A program made the position numbers and the translations under genes. A DNA stretch of 64,000 nucleotides from Sapria himalayana (taxonomy: Eukaryota; Streptophyta; Magnoliopsida; Malpighiales; Rafflesiaceae). Position 1 is the first letter of the stretch. Each line of letters begins with the position of its first letter. Location: positions 1 to 64,000 of the forward strand of contig JAREIK010014559.1 of assembly GCA_029783825.1 (NCBI GenBank). The letters run 5' to 3'. The notes beneath the pieces are model-generated. The model had not been told where the DNA came from and ran no database searches. It worked only from the letters and a program-made list of their open reading frames with translations. Of the stretch, positions 51,901 through 64,000 are shown in pieces.

Positions 51901-53830
51901 TGTTGTTTTGAAATTTTTCTTTCTTTTAAAAAGTTTATCCATATTTTTTTCATGAAAATTAATTTATATAAATTATATATGTCTAATTCATAATTGATTT
52001 TTTAATTAATATTTATATAAAAATAAACAAATAAATAATTAAAATGAATATTTAAAATTATAATGAAAAAAATAATATTTAGATTTATTCTTTATTATTT
52101 TGGGTATACCAGTCTAAATTAAACTAAATCTGTCTCACTAATAATTTATTTTTTAATTAATATTTCTATAAAAATAAACTGATAAATAATTAAAATAAAA
52201 ATTTAAAATTATACTGAATAAAAATTAAAATGAGATTTATGAATTATTATTAATGTGTACCAGTTTAATATTTTAAGTATTTAGAGGGTTTTTTCATATA
52301 TGACTTTAGTGATTTATGTTTTTAGGCATTTAGTAGTTTATAGGGTTTATTTAAATAATGTAATAACACAAAAATTATTTTTTATATTTTTTCACATTTT
52401 CAAAGGTTATAACCTTTGAAAATATTATAATTTTAAAATTTTTTAAAAATGTGAATACAATATTTAGTAAAAATAATCATTATAATTATATATAATATAA
52501 ACTAAATATAAACAATTTTTATTTATTACTAAATAAAAATTTCTGTTTTTTAGTTTTTGCTTCATTTTATATGCTTATATATTTTTTTGGAGATTATATC
52601 CTTTGAAAATAAAATAATTTTTAAATTTTTTTCAAATATAAATATAATATTTATTTATAATAATCTTCATAAATATAATACATTTAAATTCAATATAAAT
52701 AATTTCATTGCTAGATATTATTATAATGATCATATAAAATTTAATATACTTTTATTAATAAGATAGATATTATTTAAAATATATTTGCAAAATCTAAATT
52801 TATTCAAAATCAAAGTAAAATATATTACTTAATAATAATTATTTTAATGTTTTGCTTTTTTTACAACATTATATTTTTGTAATTAAAAATAAATTATTTA
52901 AATTAATTTGTCTTACTCATAATTTATTTTGTAATTTATAATTCTATAATAATAAACTAATAAATAATTAAAATAATTATTTAAAATTATAATGAATACA
53001 ATTAAAATTGAGATTTATTATTTATTATTCAGGATATACCAGTTTAATGGTTTAAGTATTTAGGTGTTTTTGGGTTTAGGAGTTTAGTTATTTAAGTGTT
53101 TAGACCTTTAGTGATTTATAGTTATTATCTAAAGAATTAAAAAATAAATTTAATTTTTTGAATTTTTTTAATTTTTGAAGGTTGTAACCCCTAAAAATAT
53201 AATAATTTTAAATTTTTTTAAATGTGAATATAATATTTAGTTATAATAATCTTAATTTTATATAAAGTAAACTAAATATAAATAATTTTATTAATAGATA
53301 TTATAATAATGATCAATAAATAAATTAATAAACTAGTATTAATAAGAATAATATAAATTAAAATATAATTGTAGAATCTAAAATGATTCAAAATCAAAAT
53401 AAGATATATTATTAAATAATAATTTTTTATTTTAAAAATTTTGCCTTATTTTATAAGCACATATATTTTTTTTATGAAAAATAAATTATTTAAATTATAT
53501 CTGTGTCACTAATAATTTATTTTGTAATTAATATTTCTATAAAAATAAATTGATAAATAATTAAAATGAATATTTAAAATTATAATAAATACTAATAAAA
53601 ATAAATTTATGATTTATTATTTAGGGTATACCTATTTAATGGTTTAAGTTTTTTCTGGTTTTGGGGTTGAGTTTATTGATTTATATGTTTGCACATTTAT
53701 GTGTTTATAGGTTTTATTTAATTATTGAAATAACAAAAAATTTATTTTTATGAATTTTAGTGATTTACAACGGTTATTACCTTTAAAAATATAATAATTT
53801 TTTAATCTTTCTAAAATATTTAAGGCAATA
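48965..53830 (-). repeat. AT-rich satellite array, block 10 (- orientation)
   Basis: Begins TATGTGAATACAAT, then jumps to TTTTTTGTTTTTAAT, indicating a second deletion beside the hAT G joint. Dyads lie near 49334, 49870, 50460 (degenerate), 51055, 51650, 52408 (perfect, 52396-52423), 53178 and 53770. A monomer at about 52520 is internally deleted. It ends where text reverses to + orientation next to the dyad at 53840. The 93-codon ORF at 51524-51805 is satellite read-through. Confidence 0.85.
52396..52423. repeat. Perfect 28-bp satellite dyad
   Basis: ATTTTCAAAGGTTA plus its exact reverse complement. Confidence 0.92.
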
Positions 53831-56800
53831 CTTATTTTCAAAGGTTATATCCTTTGAAAATATCAAAAAATAATAAAAATAATTTATTATTATTTTTTTT
53901 CTTAAATAAAAACTAGAAACCATTAAATGCATACATAGTTAAATCAGTAAACACCTAAACCCCATAATGCCTAAATATATAAACCATTAAACTTCTATAT
54001 AGTACTTAATAATTAATAAATCTATTTTGATTTCTATTTATTATAATTTTAAATATTCATTTTAATTATTTATTAGTTTATGTTTATAGAAATTTTTATT
54101 ACAAAATAATTTATGATTGTGACACATATAATTTAAATAATTTATTTTTAATCAAAAAATATATATATGCTTTTAAAAGAAGTAAAAATTTAAAAATTAA
54201 AAATTATTATCCAGTAATATATTTTACTTTAATTTTGAATCAATTTGGGTTTTTTAAATATTTTTTATATAATATCTATCTTTTTATTAATAGTTTATTA
54301 ATTTAATTTTTGATAATTATTATATTATCTATCAATAAAATTATTTATATTGAATTTTAATGATATATAATAATTAATATTATTATAACTAAATATTGTA
54401 TTCACATTTCAAAAAATTATAAATATTATTATATTTTCAAATGTTATAACCTATGAAAATGATAACAAATTATAAAAAATATTCTTTTTATATAAAACCT
54501 ATAAACCACTAAAAGCCTAAAAACATAAATCGCTAAACTCCTAACAACAAAATCTCTAAATACTTAAAACATTAAACTGGTATATATTAATAATAAATCT
54601 TAAAAACTCATTCTAATTTTTATTTAGTATAATTTTAAATTTTTATTTTAATTATTTATCAGTTTTTTTTATCAAAATATTAATTACAAAATAAATTATT
54701 CGAGAGACAGATCTAATTTAATTAAACTGGTATCCCCTAATAATAAATAATAAATCTTATTTTTTTTCATTATAATTTTAAATATTCATTTTAAATATTT
54801 ATTTGTTTATTTATTTATAAATATTAATTACAAAATAAATTGAGTTAGACAAATAAAATTTATATATATTATTTTTCATCAAAAAATTATAGATAAACTT
54901 TTTAAAAGAAAAAACAATTTCTAAACAAAAAATTATTATATAGTAATATATTTTTCTTTGCTTCTAAATCATTTTAGGTTTTATAATTATATTTTAATTG
55001 ATATCTACCTTTTTTTTAAATTGAAATCTATCTTATTAATAATAGATTATTAATTTATTTTTTGATCATTATTAGAATATTTATCAATAAAATTGTTTAT
55101 ATTGAATTTATATGATATATATATATATATAATGATTATTATAACTAAAAATTGTATTCACTTTTGAAAAAAATTTAAAAATTATCATATTTTGAAAGGT
55201 TATTACATTTGAAAATATCAAAAAATAATAAAAATATATTTATTGTTATTCTATTTTTTAAATAAAACCTATAAACCACTAAAAGCCTAAAAACATAAAT
55301 TGCTAAACTCCTAAACGACAAAACCTATAAATACTTATTCCATTAAACAAGTATAGATTAATAATAAATCATAAATCTCATTTTAATTTTTATTGAGTAT
55401 AATTTTAAATTTTTATTTTAATTATTTATCAGTTTATTTTTTAGAAATATTAATTACAAAATAAATTTTTTGTGAAACAGATCTAATTTAAATTAAAACA
55501 ATATCCCTAAATAACAAATAATAAATCTCATTTTTTTTCATTATAATTTTAAATATTCATTTTAATTATTTATTTGTTTATTTATATATAAATATTAATT
55601 ATAAAATAAATTGAGCTAGACAAAAATACTTTATATAAATAATAAAGCATTATTAAATTACAATATTGTATTGAATTTATATCAAAAATATTAATAGTTT
55701 ATTAATTTAATTTTTGATCATTATTATAATATCTATCAATAAAATTGTTTATATTGAATTTATATGATATATAATTATTAAAATTATAATAAGTAAATAT
55801 TGTATTCACATTTCAAAAAATTTTAAATATTATTATATTTTCAAAGGTTATATAACCTATGAAAATGACAAAAAATTAACAATTTTTTTTTGTTATTTTA
55901 TTGTTTAAATAAAACCTATAAACAACTAAATGTCTAAAAACAAAAATCGCTAAACTCCAAAATGACAAAACTTCTAAATACTTAAACTATTAAATTAGTA
56001 TACATTAATAATAAAGCATAAATCTCATTTTAATTTTTATTAAGTGTAATTTTAAATATTTATTTTAATTATTTATCAGTTTATTTTATAGAAATATTAA
56101 TTACAAAATAAATTATTAGTGAGATAGATCTATTTTAAATAATTTATTTTTTATCAAAAAAATATATGTGCGTATAAAAAGAGTCAAAATTTTAAAAACA
56201 TAAATTTATTATTTTGCAATATATTTTATTTTGATTTTGAATCATTTTAGTTTTTGTAATTATATTTTAAGTTATATCATTCTTATTAATAATAGTTTAT
56301 TAATTATTTATTGATCATTATTATAATATCTATTAATAAAATTATTTATATTGAGTTTACACTATATATAATTATTATGAATATTATAACTAAATATTAT
56401 ATTAACATTAAAAAAAATAAAAATTATTATATTATCAAAGGTTATAAGCTACAAAGATTAAAAAAATCAAAAAATTTAATTTTTTATTTTTTTATTCTTT
56501 AAATATAAACTATAAATCACTAAAGTCCTAAACACTTAAATCACTAAACCCCAAAACACCTAAATACTTAAACTATTAAACTAGTATATCCTAAATAATA
56601 AATAATAAATCTCAATTTTATTTGTATTCATTATAATTTTAAATATTCATTTTAATTATTTATTAGTTTTTTTTTTATAGAATTATAAATAAAAAATAAA
56701 TTATGTGGAACACAAATATAATTTAAATAATTTACTTTTAATAACAAAAAATATAAACTTATAAAAAGAAGCAAAACATCAAAAAATTTATTATTTACTA

Positions 56801-58740
56801 TAATATTTTACTTTGATTTTGAATAAATTTACGTTTTGAAAATATATTTTTAAAAATATCTATCTTATTAATAATAGTTTATTAATTTATTTTTCGATCA
56901 TTAATATAATATCTATCAATATAATTATTTATATTGAATTAACATGATATATAATTATTAAGATTATCATAACTAAATATAGTATTCATATATAAAAAAA
57001 ATTTAAAAATTGTTATATTTTCAAAGGTTATAAACTTCAAAAATTAGAAAAAATAACAAAAATAAATTCTTTGTTATATCATTGTTTAAATAAAACTATT
57101 AAACCATTAAAAGCCTAAATACATAAATATCTAAACTCCTAAACCCTGAACCCCCTAAATACATAAACCTTTAAACTCGTAAACCTTAAATATAATTTAA
57201 ATAATTTATAAAAATATTAATTACAAAATAAATTATGAGTGATAAATATAATTTAAATAATATATTTTTCAACAAAAAAATATATAAGCTTATAAAATGA
57301 TGCAAAAACTAAAAAAAATTATTATTTAGTAATAAATTTTACTTTGATTTTGAATCATTTTAGGTTTTTTAATTATATTTTAATTTATATCTATCATATT
57401 AATAATAGTTTATTAATTTATTTTTTCATAATTGATATAATATTATCAATAAAATTGTTTATATTTAGTTTATATTATATATAGTTATAATAATTATTAT
57501 TTCTAAATATTATATTCACATTTTTAAAAAAGTTTAAAATTATTATATTTTCAAATGTTATGACATTTGAAAAATTGAATAAATATAAAAAATAATTTTT
57601 TTGTTATTTCATTGTTTAACTAACAGCTATAAACCATTAAATACCTAAATACTTAAATCAATAACTTTTAAATCTCGAAAACCCTAAATAGATAAATTTT
57701 TTAAACAGGTATATCATAAATTATAAATAATAAATCTCATTTTAATTTGTTTCATTATAATTTTAAATATTCATTTTAATTTTTTATTAGTTTAATTTTA
57801 TATAAATATTAAATACAGAATAAATTATAAGTTAGAAAAATATAATTTATATAAGTTATTTTTGGACAAAAAATATAGATAAACTTATTAAAAGACGAAA
57901 AAAATTAAACATAAAAAATTATTATATAGTAATATATTTTACTTTGTTTTTGATTTAATTTACGTTTTGTAATTATATTTTAATTGATATCTAACTTATT
58001 AATAATAGATTATTAATTTATTTTTTGATCAGTATTAGATTATTTATCGATAAACATATTTATATTTAATATATATGATATATAAATTTAATAATTATTA
58101 TAACTAAATATTGTGTTCACTTTTGAAAAAAAAAATTAAAATTATTATATTTTCAAAGTTCTAACCTTTGAACTTGTGAAAAAACAAAAAAAAGATATAT
58201 TTTTTTTATTATTTCATTGTTTAAATAAAACTTTTAAATCACTAAATGCCTAAACACTTAAATCACTAAACTACAAAATCTCGATACCCCTATATAGATA
58301 ATCGTTTAAACGGGTATCCCCTTAATAATAATTAATAAATCTAATTTTTATTTGGTTTCATTTAATTTAAAAAATTTATTTTGATTGTTTAGTTATATAT
58401 ATATATATATTAATTATAAAATAAATTATGAGTTAAAAATATAATTTATAAAAATTATTCTTCATCAAAAAATAGATAAGCTTATAAAAAGAATAAAAAT
58501 TTAAAAACAAATAATTATTATTAATTAATATATTTTGCTTTGCTTTTGAATCATTTTAGGTTTTGATATTATATTTTAAGTAATATCAATCTTATCCATA
58601 ATAGATCTTTAATTTATTTTTTGATAATTATTAGAATATCTATCAATAAATTTGTTTATAATGAATTTATATGATATATAAATACTATGATTATAATAAA
58701 TAAATATTTATTCACTTTTGAAAAAAATTTAAAAATTATT

Positions 58741-58772
58741 ATATTTTCAAAGATTATAATCTTTGAAAATAT
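58741..58772. repeat. Satellite dyad with compensatory changes (A:T form), perfect 32 bp
   Basis: ATATTTTCAAAGATTA followed by its exact reverse complement TAATCTTTGAAAATAT. Consensus GGTTATAACC has become GATTATAATC, so both arms changed together. Confidence 0.92.
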
Positions 58773-60169
58773 CAAAAAATAATAAAAATAATTTTTTTTT
58801 ATTTTTTTTTAAATAAAACCTATAAACCACAAAATGCATACATAGTTAAATCAGTAAACTCCTAAACCCATAATGCCTAAATAGATAAACCATTAAACCA
58901 CTATATATTACTTAATAAATTGAATTTTTATTTCAATTTATTATTATTTTAAATAATCATTTTAATTATTTATTAGTTTATTTTTATTGAAATATTTATT
59001 ACAAAATAATGTATGAGTGTGACAAATATAATTTAATTAATTTATTTTTAATAAAAAAAATATGCAGTTCTAAAAGAAATAAAAATTTTAAAATTAAAAA
59101 TTATTATCCGGTAATATATTTTACTTTAATTTTGAATCAATTTGGGTTTTGTAACTATTTTTTAATTAATATCTATCTTTTTATTAGTAGTTTATTAATT
59201 TAATTTTTGATCATTATTATATTGTCTATCAATAAAATTGTTTATATTGAATTTATAAGATATATAATTATTAATATTATTATAACTAAGTATTGTATTC
59301 ACATTTCAAAAAATTGTAAATATTATTATATTTTCAAAGGTTAACCTATGAAAATGTTAACAAATTATAGAACATTTTTTTGTTATTTTATTTTTTTATA
59401 TAAAACCTATAAACCACTAAAAGCCTAAAAACATAAATCGCTAAACTCATAACGACAAAACCTCTAAATACTTAAAGTATTAAACTGGTATACATTAATA
59501 ATAAATCTTAAATCTCATTTTAATTTTTATTCAGTATAATTTTAAATTTTTATTTTAATTATTTATCGGTTTATTTTTATAGAAATATTAATTATAAAAT
59601 AAATTATTAGTGAGATGGATCTAATTTAAATTACACCGGTATCCCTAAATAATAAATAATAAATAATAAATCTCAAATTTTTTTATTATAATTTTAAATA
59701 TTCATTTTAATTATTTATTTGTTTATTTATATATAAATATAAATTACAAAATAAATTATGAGTTAAACAAATATAATTTATATAAATTATTTTTCATCAA
59801 AAAAATATAGATAAAATTATTAAAATAAAAAAAAATTCAAAAACAAAAAATTATTATAAAGTAATATATTTTTCTTTGCTTCTGAATCATTTTAAGTTTT
59901 GTAATTATATTTTAATTAATATCTGTATTATTATTAATAGATTATTAATTTATTTGTTGATTATTATTAGAATATTTAAAAATAAAATTGTTTATATTCA
60001 ATTTATATGATTTATAAATATAATGAATAGTATAACTAAATATTGTATTCACATTTGAAAAAAAATTATAAATTATTATAATTTCAATGGTTATAACCTT
60101 TGAAAATATCAAAAAATAATAACAATAAATTTATTTTTATTTTATTTTTTAAATAAAACCTATTAACCA

Positions 60170-60177
60170 CTCAATGC
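60170..60177. repeat. 8-bp target site duplication, left of hAT B
   Basis: CTCAATGC, one base different from its partner CTAAATGC at 63876-63883. It lies at the same place in the monomer as the target of every other copy with a preserved end. Confidence 0.85.
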
Positions 60178-60355
60178 TAGGGGTGCTCGTGGGACGAGAC
60201 GGGATGGGGATTACAAATCTCTAGTCCCTTCCCACAGTTCGGAGATTTTTTTTGAATTTCCAGACCCGTCCCATAGTTTTAAATATCGGGACGGGATGGG
60301 ACGGAGATCGGGGATTTTGGGAAGGATAAAATCCTTCCGGGATGGAACGGAGTCA
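60178..60355. other. hAT end with subterminal GGGAC-rich motifs (copy B)
   Basis: Repeated GGGACGGGATGGGAC, GGGATGG, CCCGTCCC and GTCCCTTCCC words occur in direct and inverted order, in a window where such composition is otherwise absent. Known hAT transposases bind short subterminal repeats; assigning that role here is inference. Equivalent blocks lie at 31495-31681, 41905-42073 and 43590-43764. Confidence 0.6.
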
Positions 60356-60999
60356 GACATTTTTTTCAATTTATTTTATTCAAACCGGCCAAGTTAGTTC
60401 ATGTCGAAACTTTTGTTGTACCATTTATCATTCCTTAGTTATGTATATTTCAAACTCAAATTGGGGCAATTTTGTTTTGTGTAATAGGCTGGATACCACA
60501 AACGAGTTTCATTATCTTGTCAAAAGCTTTGATGTGTAGAAAATGATAGAAATGTTAAATAGAACGGGACCGAGTTGTGTGCTTAATTTGGTTCTTTGTT
60601 TTTTCTCAAGTTAGCTTTGTTCAGCCGAGTGAAAGTTAACCATAATAACAATACTACATTTTTTAAACAATTACTTACAATATTAAGGAATAGCTAAAGA
60701 TGACCACAAACATTGGTAGCAGTAATTACTACTTAAGTAATTGCTAAAATTAGGCAGCTTAATATAACAAAAAAAAATACAACTTATAACAACCATGATA
60801 ATAATCATTTCAAAGGTCCATCCTGGAACAGCAACGAAAATCCAAACCCAATTAATTATCTCTTCTACCACTCCTCCCTTTTATTCCTCCACTGTAGAAG
60901 GACAACCAAAGATGAAAACATGGTAATCATATAGACATGAATTTATAAGATGAAAGAGTAATAAAAAAACAAAATATTACCTTATAAAATTTAATACAC

Positions 61000-63288
61000 T
61001 CATTCCAAATTTAGTTGGCCAACTATAGTTGGAAGAATATTTGGGTCTTGTGACCGCTCTGAAAATTGTAATTGAACCATATTTTTATTAAATTGAATGA
61101 ATAAAATAAGTAAAAGTGAAATTAAAATTTACAAGATTTGTATACTAAACTGATTCATTATCATCAAGGTCTTGAACTAATTCTTCAATTTCAATAGGTT
61201 AGTTTGAGGTTCTCAGCCAATCTTGTAGACATATGAGAACTTCAGCTGTAATAGGTGTTAAAGAACTCCTAAATTTATCTAAAGTTCTCTCCCCTTTGCT
61301 AAATGTAGATTCATAGGCCACAGTAGATACTTGGATAGCAAATACATCCCTTGCTACATTTTCCAAAGAAGGATACCTAACCTCATTTACCTTCCACCAG
61401 TTTTGAAGATCAAAATCAATTTTATTTTTTTTCAAGTTTGTCCTCCAAGTACCTATCCAACTCTTCCAAATCTGCAACTTCTAGTTCTTTCTCCAATTCA
61501 ACAAAATAATCATCAACATAAGTATCACTACCATCAATGAAATCATCATTTTTCTTCAACACAGTAGAAGAGAAATCATCTTCTTTTGATTCATCTTCAT
61601 TTAAATCTTTAAAATCATCCATCATCTCATTTAAAGAATTTATAATCTTTTTCACCAAATTTTTAGCCCAGTCCTCTCCATAATGCTAATTGTACTTAAC
61701 CTTGAGATATTTGAGCTTATATTTAGGATTCAACACTACTGCTACAAAAAGCATAATATTTGTTGACTTAAGAGAACCCCAATATATGTTGAATTTATGC
61801 CTGATATTCATACCCATTTCAGACACCATTGTATCTTTACTATTTTCACAAAACTCAATTTTTTTTCAAAATTCGAATAATCTCATGAAAATAAACACTA
61901 GAGCTAGAATATTATAAGCCAAAAATTTTACAAGTTACCTAAAAATGTTTTAAATTAACGAGACAAAATTTTGGCGTTTGTTCAGTCTCTCTCAGTTGGA
62001 ATGCTTGAACCAAACTCCTTCAAAAACCTTTTGTCTTTGTCCTCCAATTTATCAAATCCTTTTTGATATTTTATATCAGTTTGTAGCATCAAATTAGTTG
62101 AATTCCATCTTGTAGGACAATCTAATTACAATGAAGATCCATATGTCAAGTTTGCTTCTTCAACACATAACTTATATATATTAAATCTTTTAGGACTACT
62201 CCTCACATATTTCACCACACCTCTAATTTTTTGAATAGCACCCTCAACTACTACAATGCCTTCTCTGACAATTAAGTTTAGGATATGAGCACAACATCTC
62301 ATATGAAAATTTTCACCTCTCAAAGGTACAACACTTTTCTTCACAAGCCTTTTTTTCAATTGTTCAACTACAACATCATTATTTTATGCATTGTCAATAG
62401 TAATGCACATCAACTTTCTCAAACCCCATTCATTCATGGAAAACTCAATAGCATTTCTAATATTAACTCCAGAATGACTTTTAATTACACAAAAGTTCAA
62501 AAGCTTTTTATGCATATTCTATTTAGAATCAATGAAGTGAACAGTCAAACATATATAAGACAAATTTTGAATGCTAGTCCAACGTCGGTAGTCAATGAAA
62601 CTCTACAACAATGAGATGATATGCTATCAAATAATTTATTCTTTTCCTTCACAAACAAAGAAAAACAATCCCTCAATATAGAGTGCCTAGATAGAATTTT
62701 AAATTGAGGCATACTAACTTCACAAAACTCCTTAAACTCATCCCTCTCAACAAAACAAAAAGGCAATTCATCTTTTATGATCATTTTCACCAAAGCCTAC
62801 CTAACTAGATGTTGATCAAATTGCCAACAAGTTAATTTGTTAGTCTCTAAACTAGTACATTTAGTGAAACTCAACAAAGATTGTGACTTGTTTTTACCTT
62901 TGTGAGCTTCTATTAATTCTTTTTTGTGTGGAAATTTCCTACAAGTCTATCTCAAGTATTTTAATAAACCCGAAATACTTTGATCACTTTTTTCCAAATA
63001 TTCTTTCCTACACCATATACAAGCTACCCTACCAGTTTCATTTTCCTTTGTATCAACTAATATCATATAAGTTTCCCAAACATCAGACTTATACTTTTTA
63101 TGAGTTTGACATTCAGATGTACCTTGTCTTTCTTTTACAATTGGAATTGAAGAACCTCCCGTAACAATAGAAGGGTTCATGAAAGGATGCTGATTGGATT
63201 TACTAGTACTTTGATCATTTGAGATGTGATCATCTTCAATTTATTGTATTTTTTGTTTACTGCTGGATTGTGCCTTCTTCATTCCCAT
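61000..63288 (-). pseudogene. hAT transposase pseudogene (copy B)
   Basis: ATG at 63288 is followed by CAA TAA at 63246-63241, the shared stop. A later ATG at 63180 opens 77 codons containing the BED finger (ACIWCRKEYLEKSDQ). Further pieces are 62545-62793 (LPFCFVERDEF to SLTTDV, where one base is lost after TTD), 62126-62359 (RCCAHILNLIV and KYVRSSPKR), 61422-61658 (acidic DDF-rich linker with NEMMDD and DTYVDDYFVE) and 61199-61477 (SLENVARDVFAIQVSTVAYES, TLDKFRSSLTP, the dimerisation region). The terminal intron donor is mutated (CAG/TTTAGT) while the acceptor is intact. Stop at 61002-61000. Several frameshifts; inactive. Confidence 0.88.
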
Positions 63289-63650
63289 TAATTAATATGA
63301 TATGTTATGCATAAATACATATAAATATTTCAAACAAGCAAGATATACAAAACTGACTGTAACACATTCAGCCAACTCCTTCGGCCCAACCACAACACCA
63401 CAACCAATACTCAACAAAACTAACTGAGACACATAATAATAATAATTAATCACTCAATTCTCGTCAGAAAAACAAACCAAAAGAATGGTGGCATCCAATA
63501 CATGGTGGAGGCAACTAGAAGTGCGACGGACAAGGGCTCGAACTAACTGAATACAACTCGAATGGCGTGAGGTGTCCTAGAACTCGTCGGAACATCAATA
63601 GCTGCGTCGGAATTGGATGGGCAGTAGTGGAATTGTTGGCATCTTGATGT

Positions 63651-63673
63651 TATATATATATATATATATATAT
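63651..63673. repeat. (TA)n microsatellite inside hAT copy B
   Basis: Same position as the longer tract in copy A (7191-7239). Confidence 0.9.
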
Positions 63674-63857
63674 TATTGGTTGTAGTATCAGTTTTTTAGG
63701 ATGGGATGGTTCTCGGGATGGATATTGCTTAAGATCCGGAAGCATCCCAAAAGAAAAAATACGTGACAAAATGGGACGGGAAAAGTCAAAGTCAACGGAT
63801 TTTTCTCAGACTTGATTCTTTCAGGACAAGACTTCGGGTCAAGTCACGAATTTCTGA

Positions 63858-63875
63858 GTCCCATGAGCAGCCCTA
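63858..63875. repeat. hAT terminal inverted repeat, right end of copy B
   Basis: Reverse complement TAGGGCTGCTCATGGGAC; its partner is 60178-60195. Confidence 0.9.
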
Positions 63876-64000
63876 CTAAATGCGAATAAAGTTAAATCAG
63901 TAAACTCTAAAACCCCGTAATGCCTAAATACATAAACTATTAAACCGCCATATACTACTTAATAATTAAAAAATCTAATTTTTATTTCTATTTATAATAA
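63876..64000 (+). repeat. AT-rich satellite array, block 12 (+ orientation, runs off the window)
   Basis: CTAAATGCGAATAAAGTTAAATCAG and GTAATGCCTAAATACATAAAC, the short-type monomer in the hAT-flanking variant form. No gene. Confidence 0.85.

Larger units (their letters stand above)
53831..60177 (+). repeat. AT-rich satellite array, block 11 (+ orientation)
   Basis: Resumes + orientation immediately before a dyad (53835-53860, one mismatch). Further dyads lie near 54440, 55200, 55850, 56442, 57030, 57560, 58165, 58757, 59338 (lost in part) and 60090. A deletion with filler sequence lies at 55635-55690. A perfect variant dyad is at 58741-58772. Monomers of the long and short types alternate in places, for example 58165-60090. 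It ends in octamer CTCAATGC, the left target copy of hAT B. Confidence 0.85.
60178..63875 (-). mobile_element. hAT transposon copy B, full length (3,698 bp)
   Basis: Ends TAGGGGTGCTCGTGGGAC (left) and, in reverse complement, TAGGGCTGCTCATGGGAC (right) match at 16 of 18 positions and are flanked by CTCAATGC / CTAAATGC. It reads on the minus strand. The left 180 bp are rich in GGGACGGGATGG-type words and their complements, typical of subterminal transposase-binding arrays. The element also contains the transposase pseudogene (61000-63288) and a (TA)n tract (63651-63673). It has the best-matched ends in the window, so it could be mobilised only if a compatible transposase were supplied from elsewhere. 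Confidence 0.94.

Noticed and set aside
1..64000. AT-rich protist (Plasmodium-like) or organelle genome
   Set aside because: Normal-composition islands, BED-finger hAT elements with plant-type motifs, an LTR-like insert and CCCTAAA words fit plant nuclear DNA. No organelle genes or tRNAs were seen.

Overview
This window is a block of nuclear repetitive DNA from a eukaryote, most likely a flowering plant. The grounds are plant-type hAT transposons with a BED zinc finger, GT-AG introns, an LTR-like insertion with a 5-bp target duplication, and degenerate CCCTAAA telomere-like stretches. I cannot name the species. I see no intact host gene, no tRNA or rRNA, no CRISPR array and no bacterial or organellar signature. 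About 46 kb is one extremely AT-rich satellite family, made of roughly 70 degenerate monomers, mostly about 0.6 kb long with a recurrent longer form of about 0.74 kb. Most monomers carry a 28-36 bp dyad built on the core AAAGGTTATAACCTTT, a run of CCTAAAC-like telomere-related words, and often a HindIII site (AAGCTT).

Layout. Satellite in + orientation fills 1-3913 and 7442-11105. It turns to - orientation at 11106-12190, returns to + at 12947-29278 (broken by an LTR-like insertion at 16148-16721 and a foreign block at 20166-22512), is - from 29279 to about 53830, and is + again to the end. The - domain of about 24.5 kb looks like one large inversion. Into this array are set seven copies of a single hAT family: A 3914-7441 (-), C 12191-12946 (+), D 30582-31681 (+), E 38430-42073 (+), F 42997-43764 (+), G 47603-48964 (-) and B 60178-63875 (-). 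B and E are full length (about 3.7 kb) with terminal inverted repeats and 8-bp duplications. The rest are truncated or internally deleted. Every transposase copy is a pseudogene, and five copies share the same early stop codon.

How the parts relate. Every hAT end that survives lies at the same octamer of the satellite monomer (CTAAATGC) and in the same relative orientation. The four copies that keep the informative flank share a flanking variant not seen in empty monomers. This suggests one old insertion amplified together with the satellite, not seven separate transpositions. The dyad appears to be maintained: several copies carry matched changes in both arms. The dyad, or a point about 35 bp from it (ATTCACATTT), also sits at several inversion, truncation and patchwork junctions. 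The most unusual thing here is therefore not a gene system but a palindrome-bearing satellite that seems to rearrange by fold-back or template switching at its own dyad.

The foreign block at 20166-22512 is the only part with ordinary base composition. It has a mosaic with a polyadenylation-like tail, a telomere-like stretch, and a degenerate minisatellite with a period of about 52 bp.
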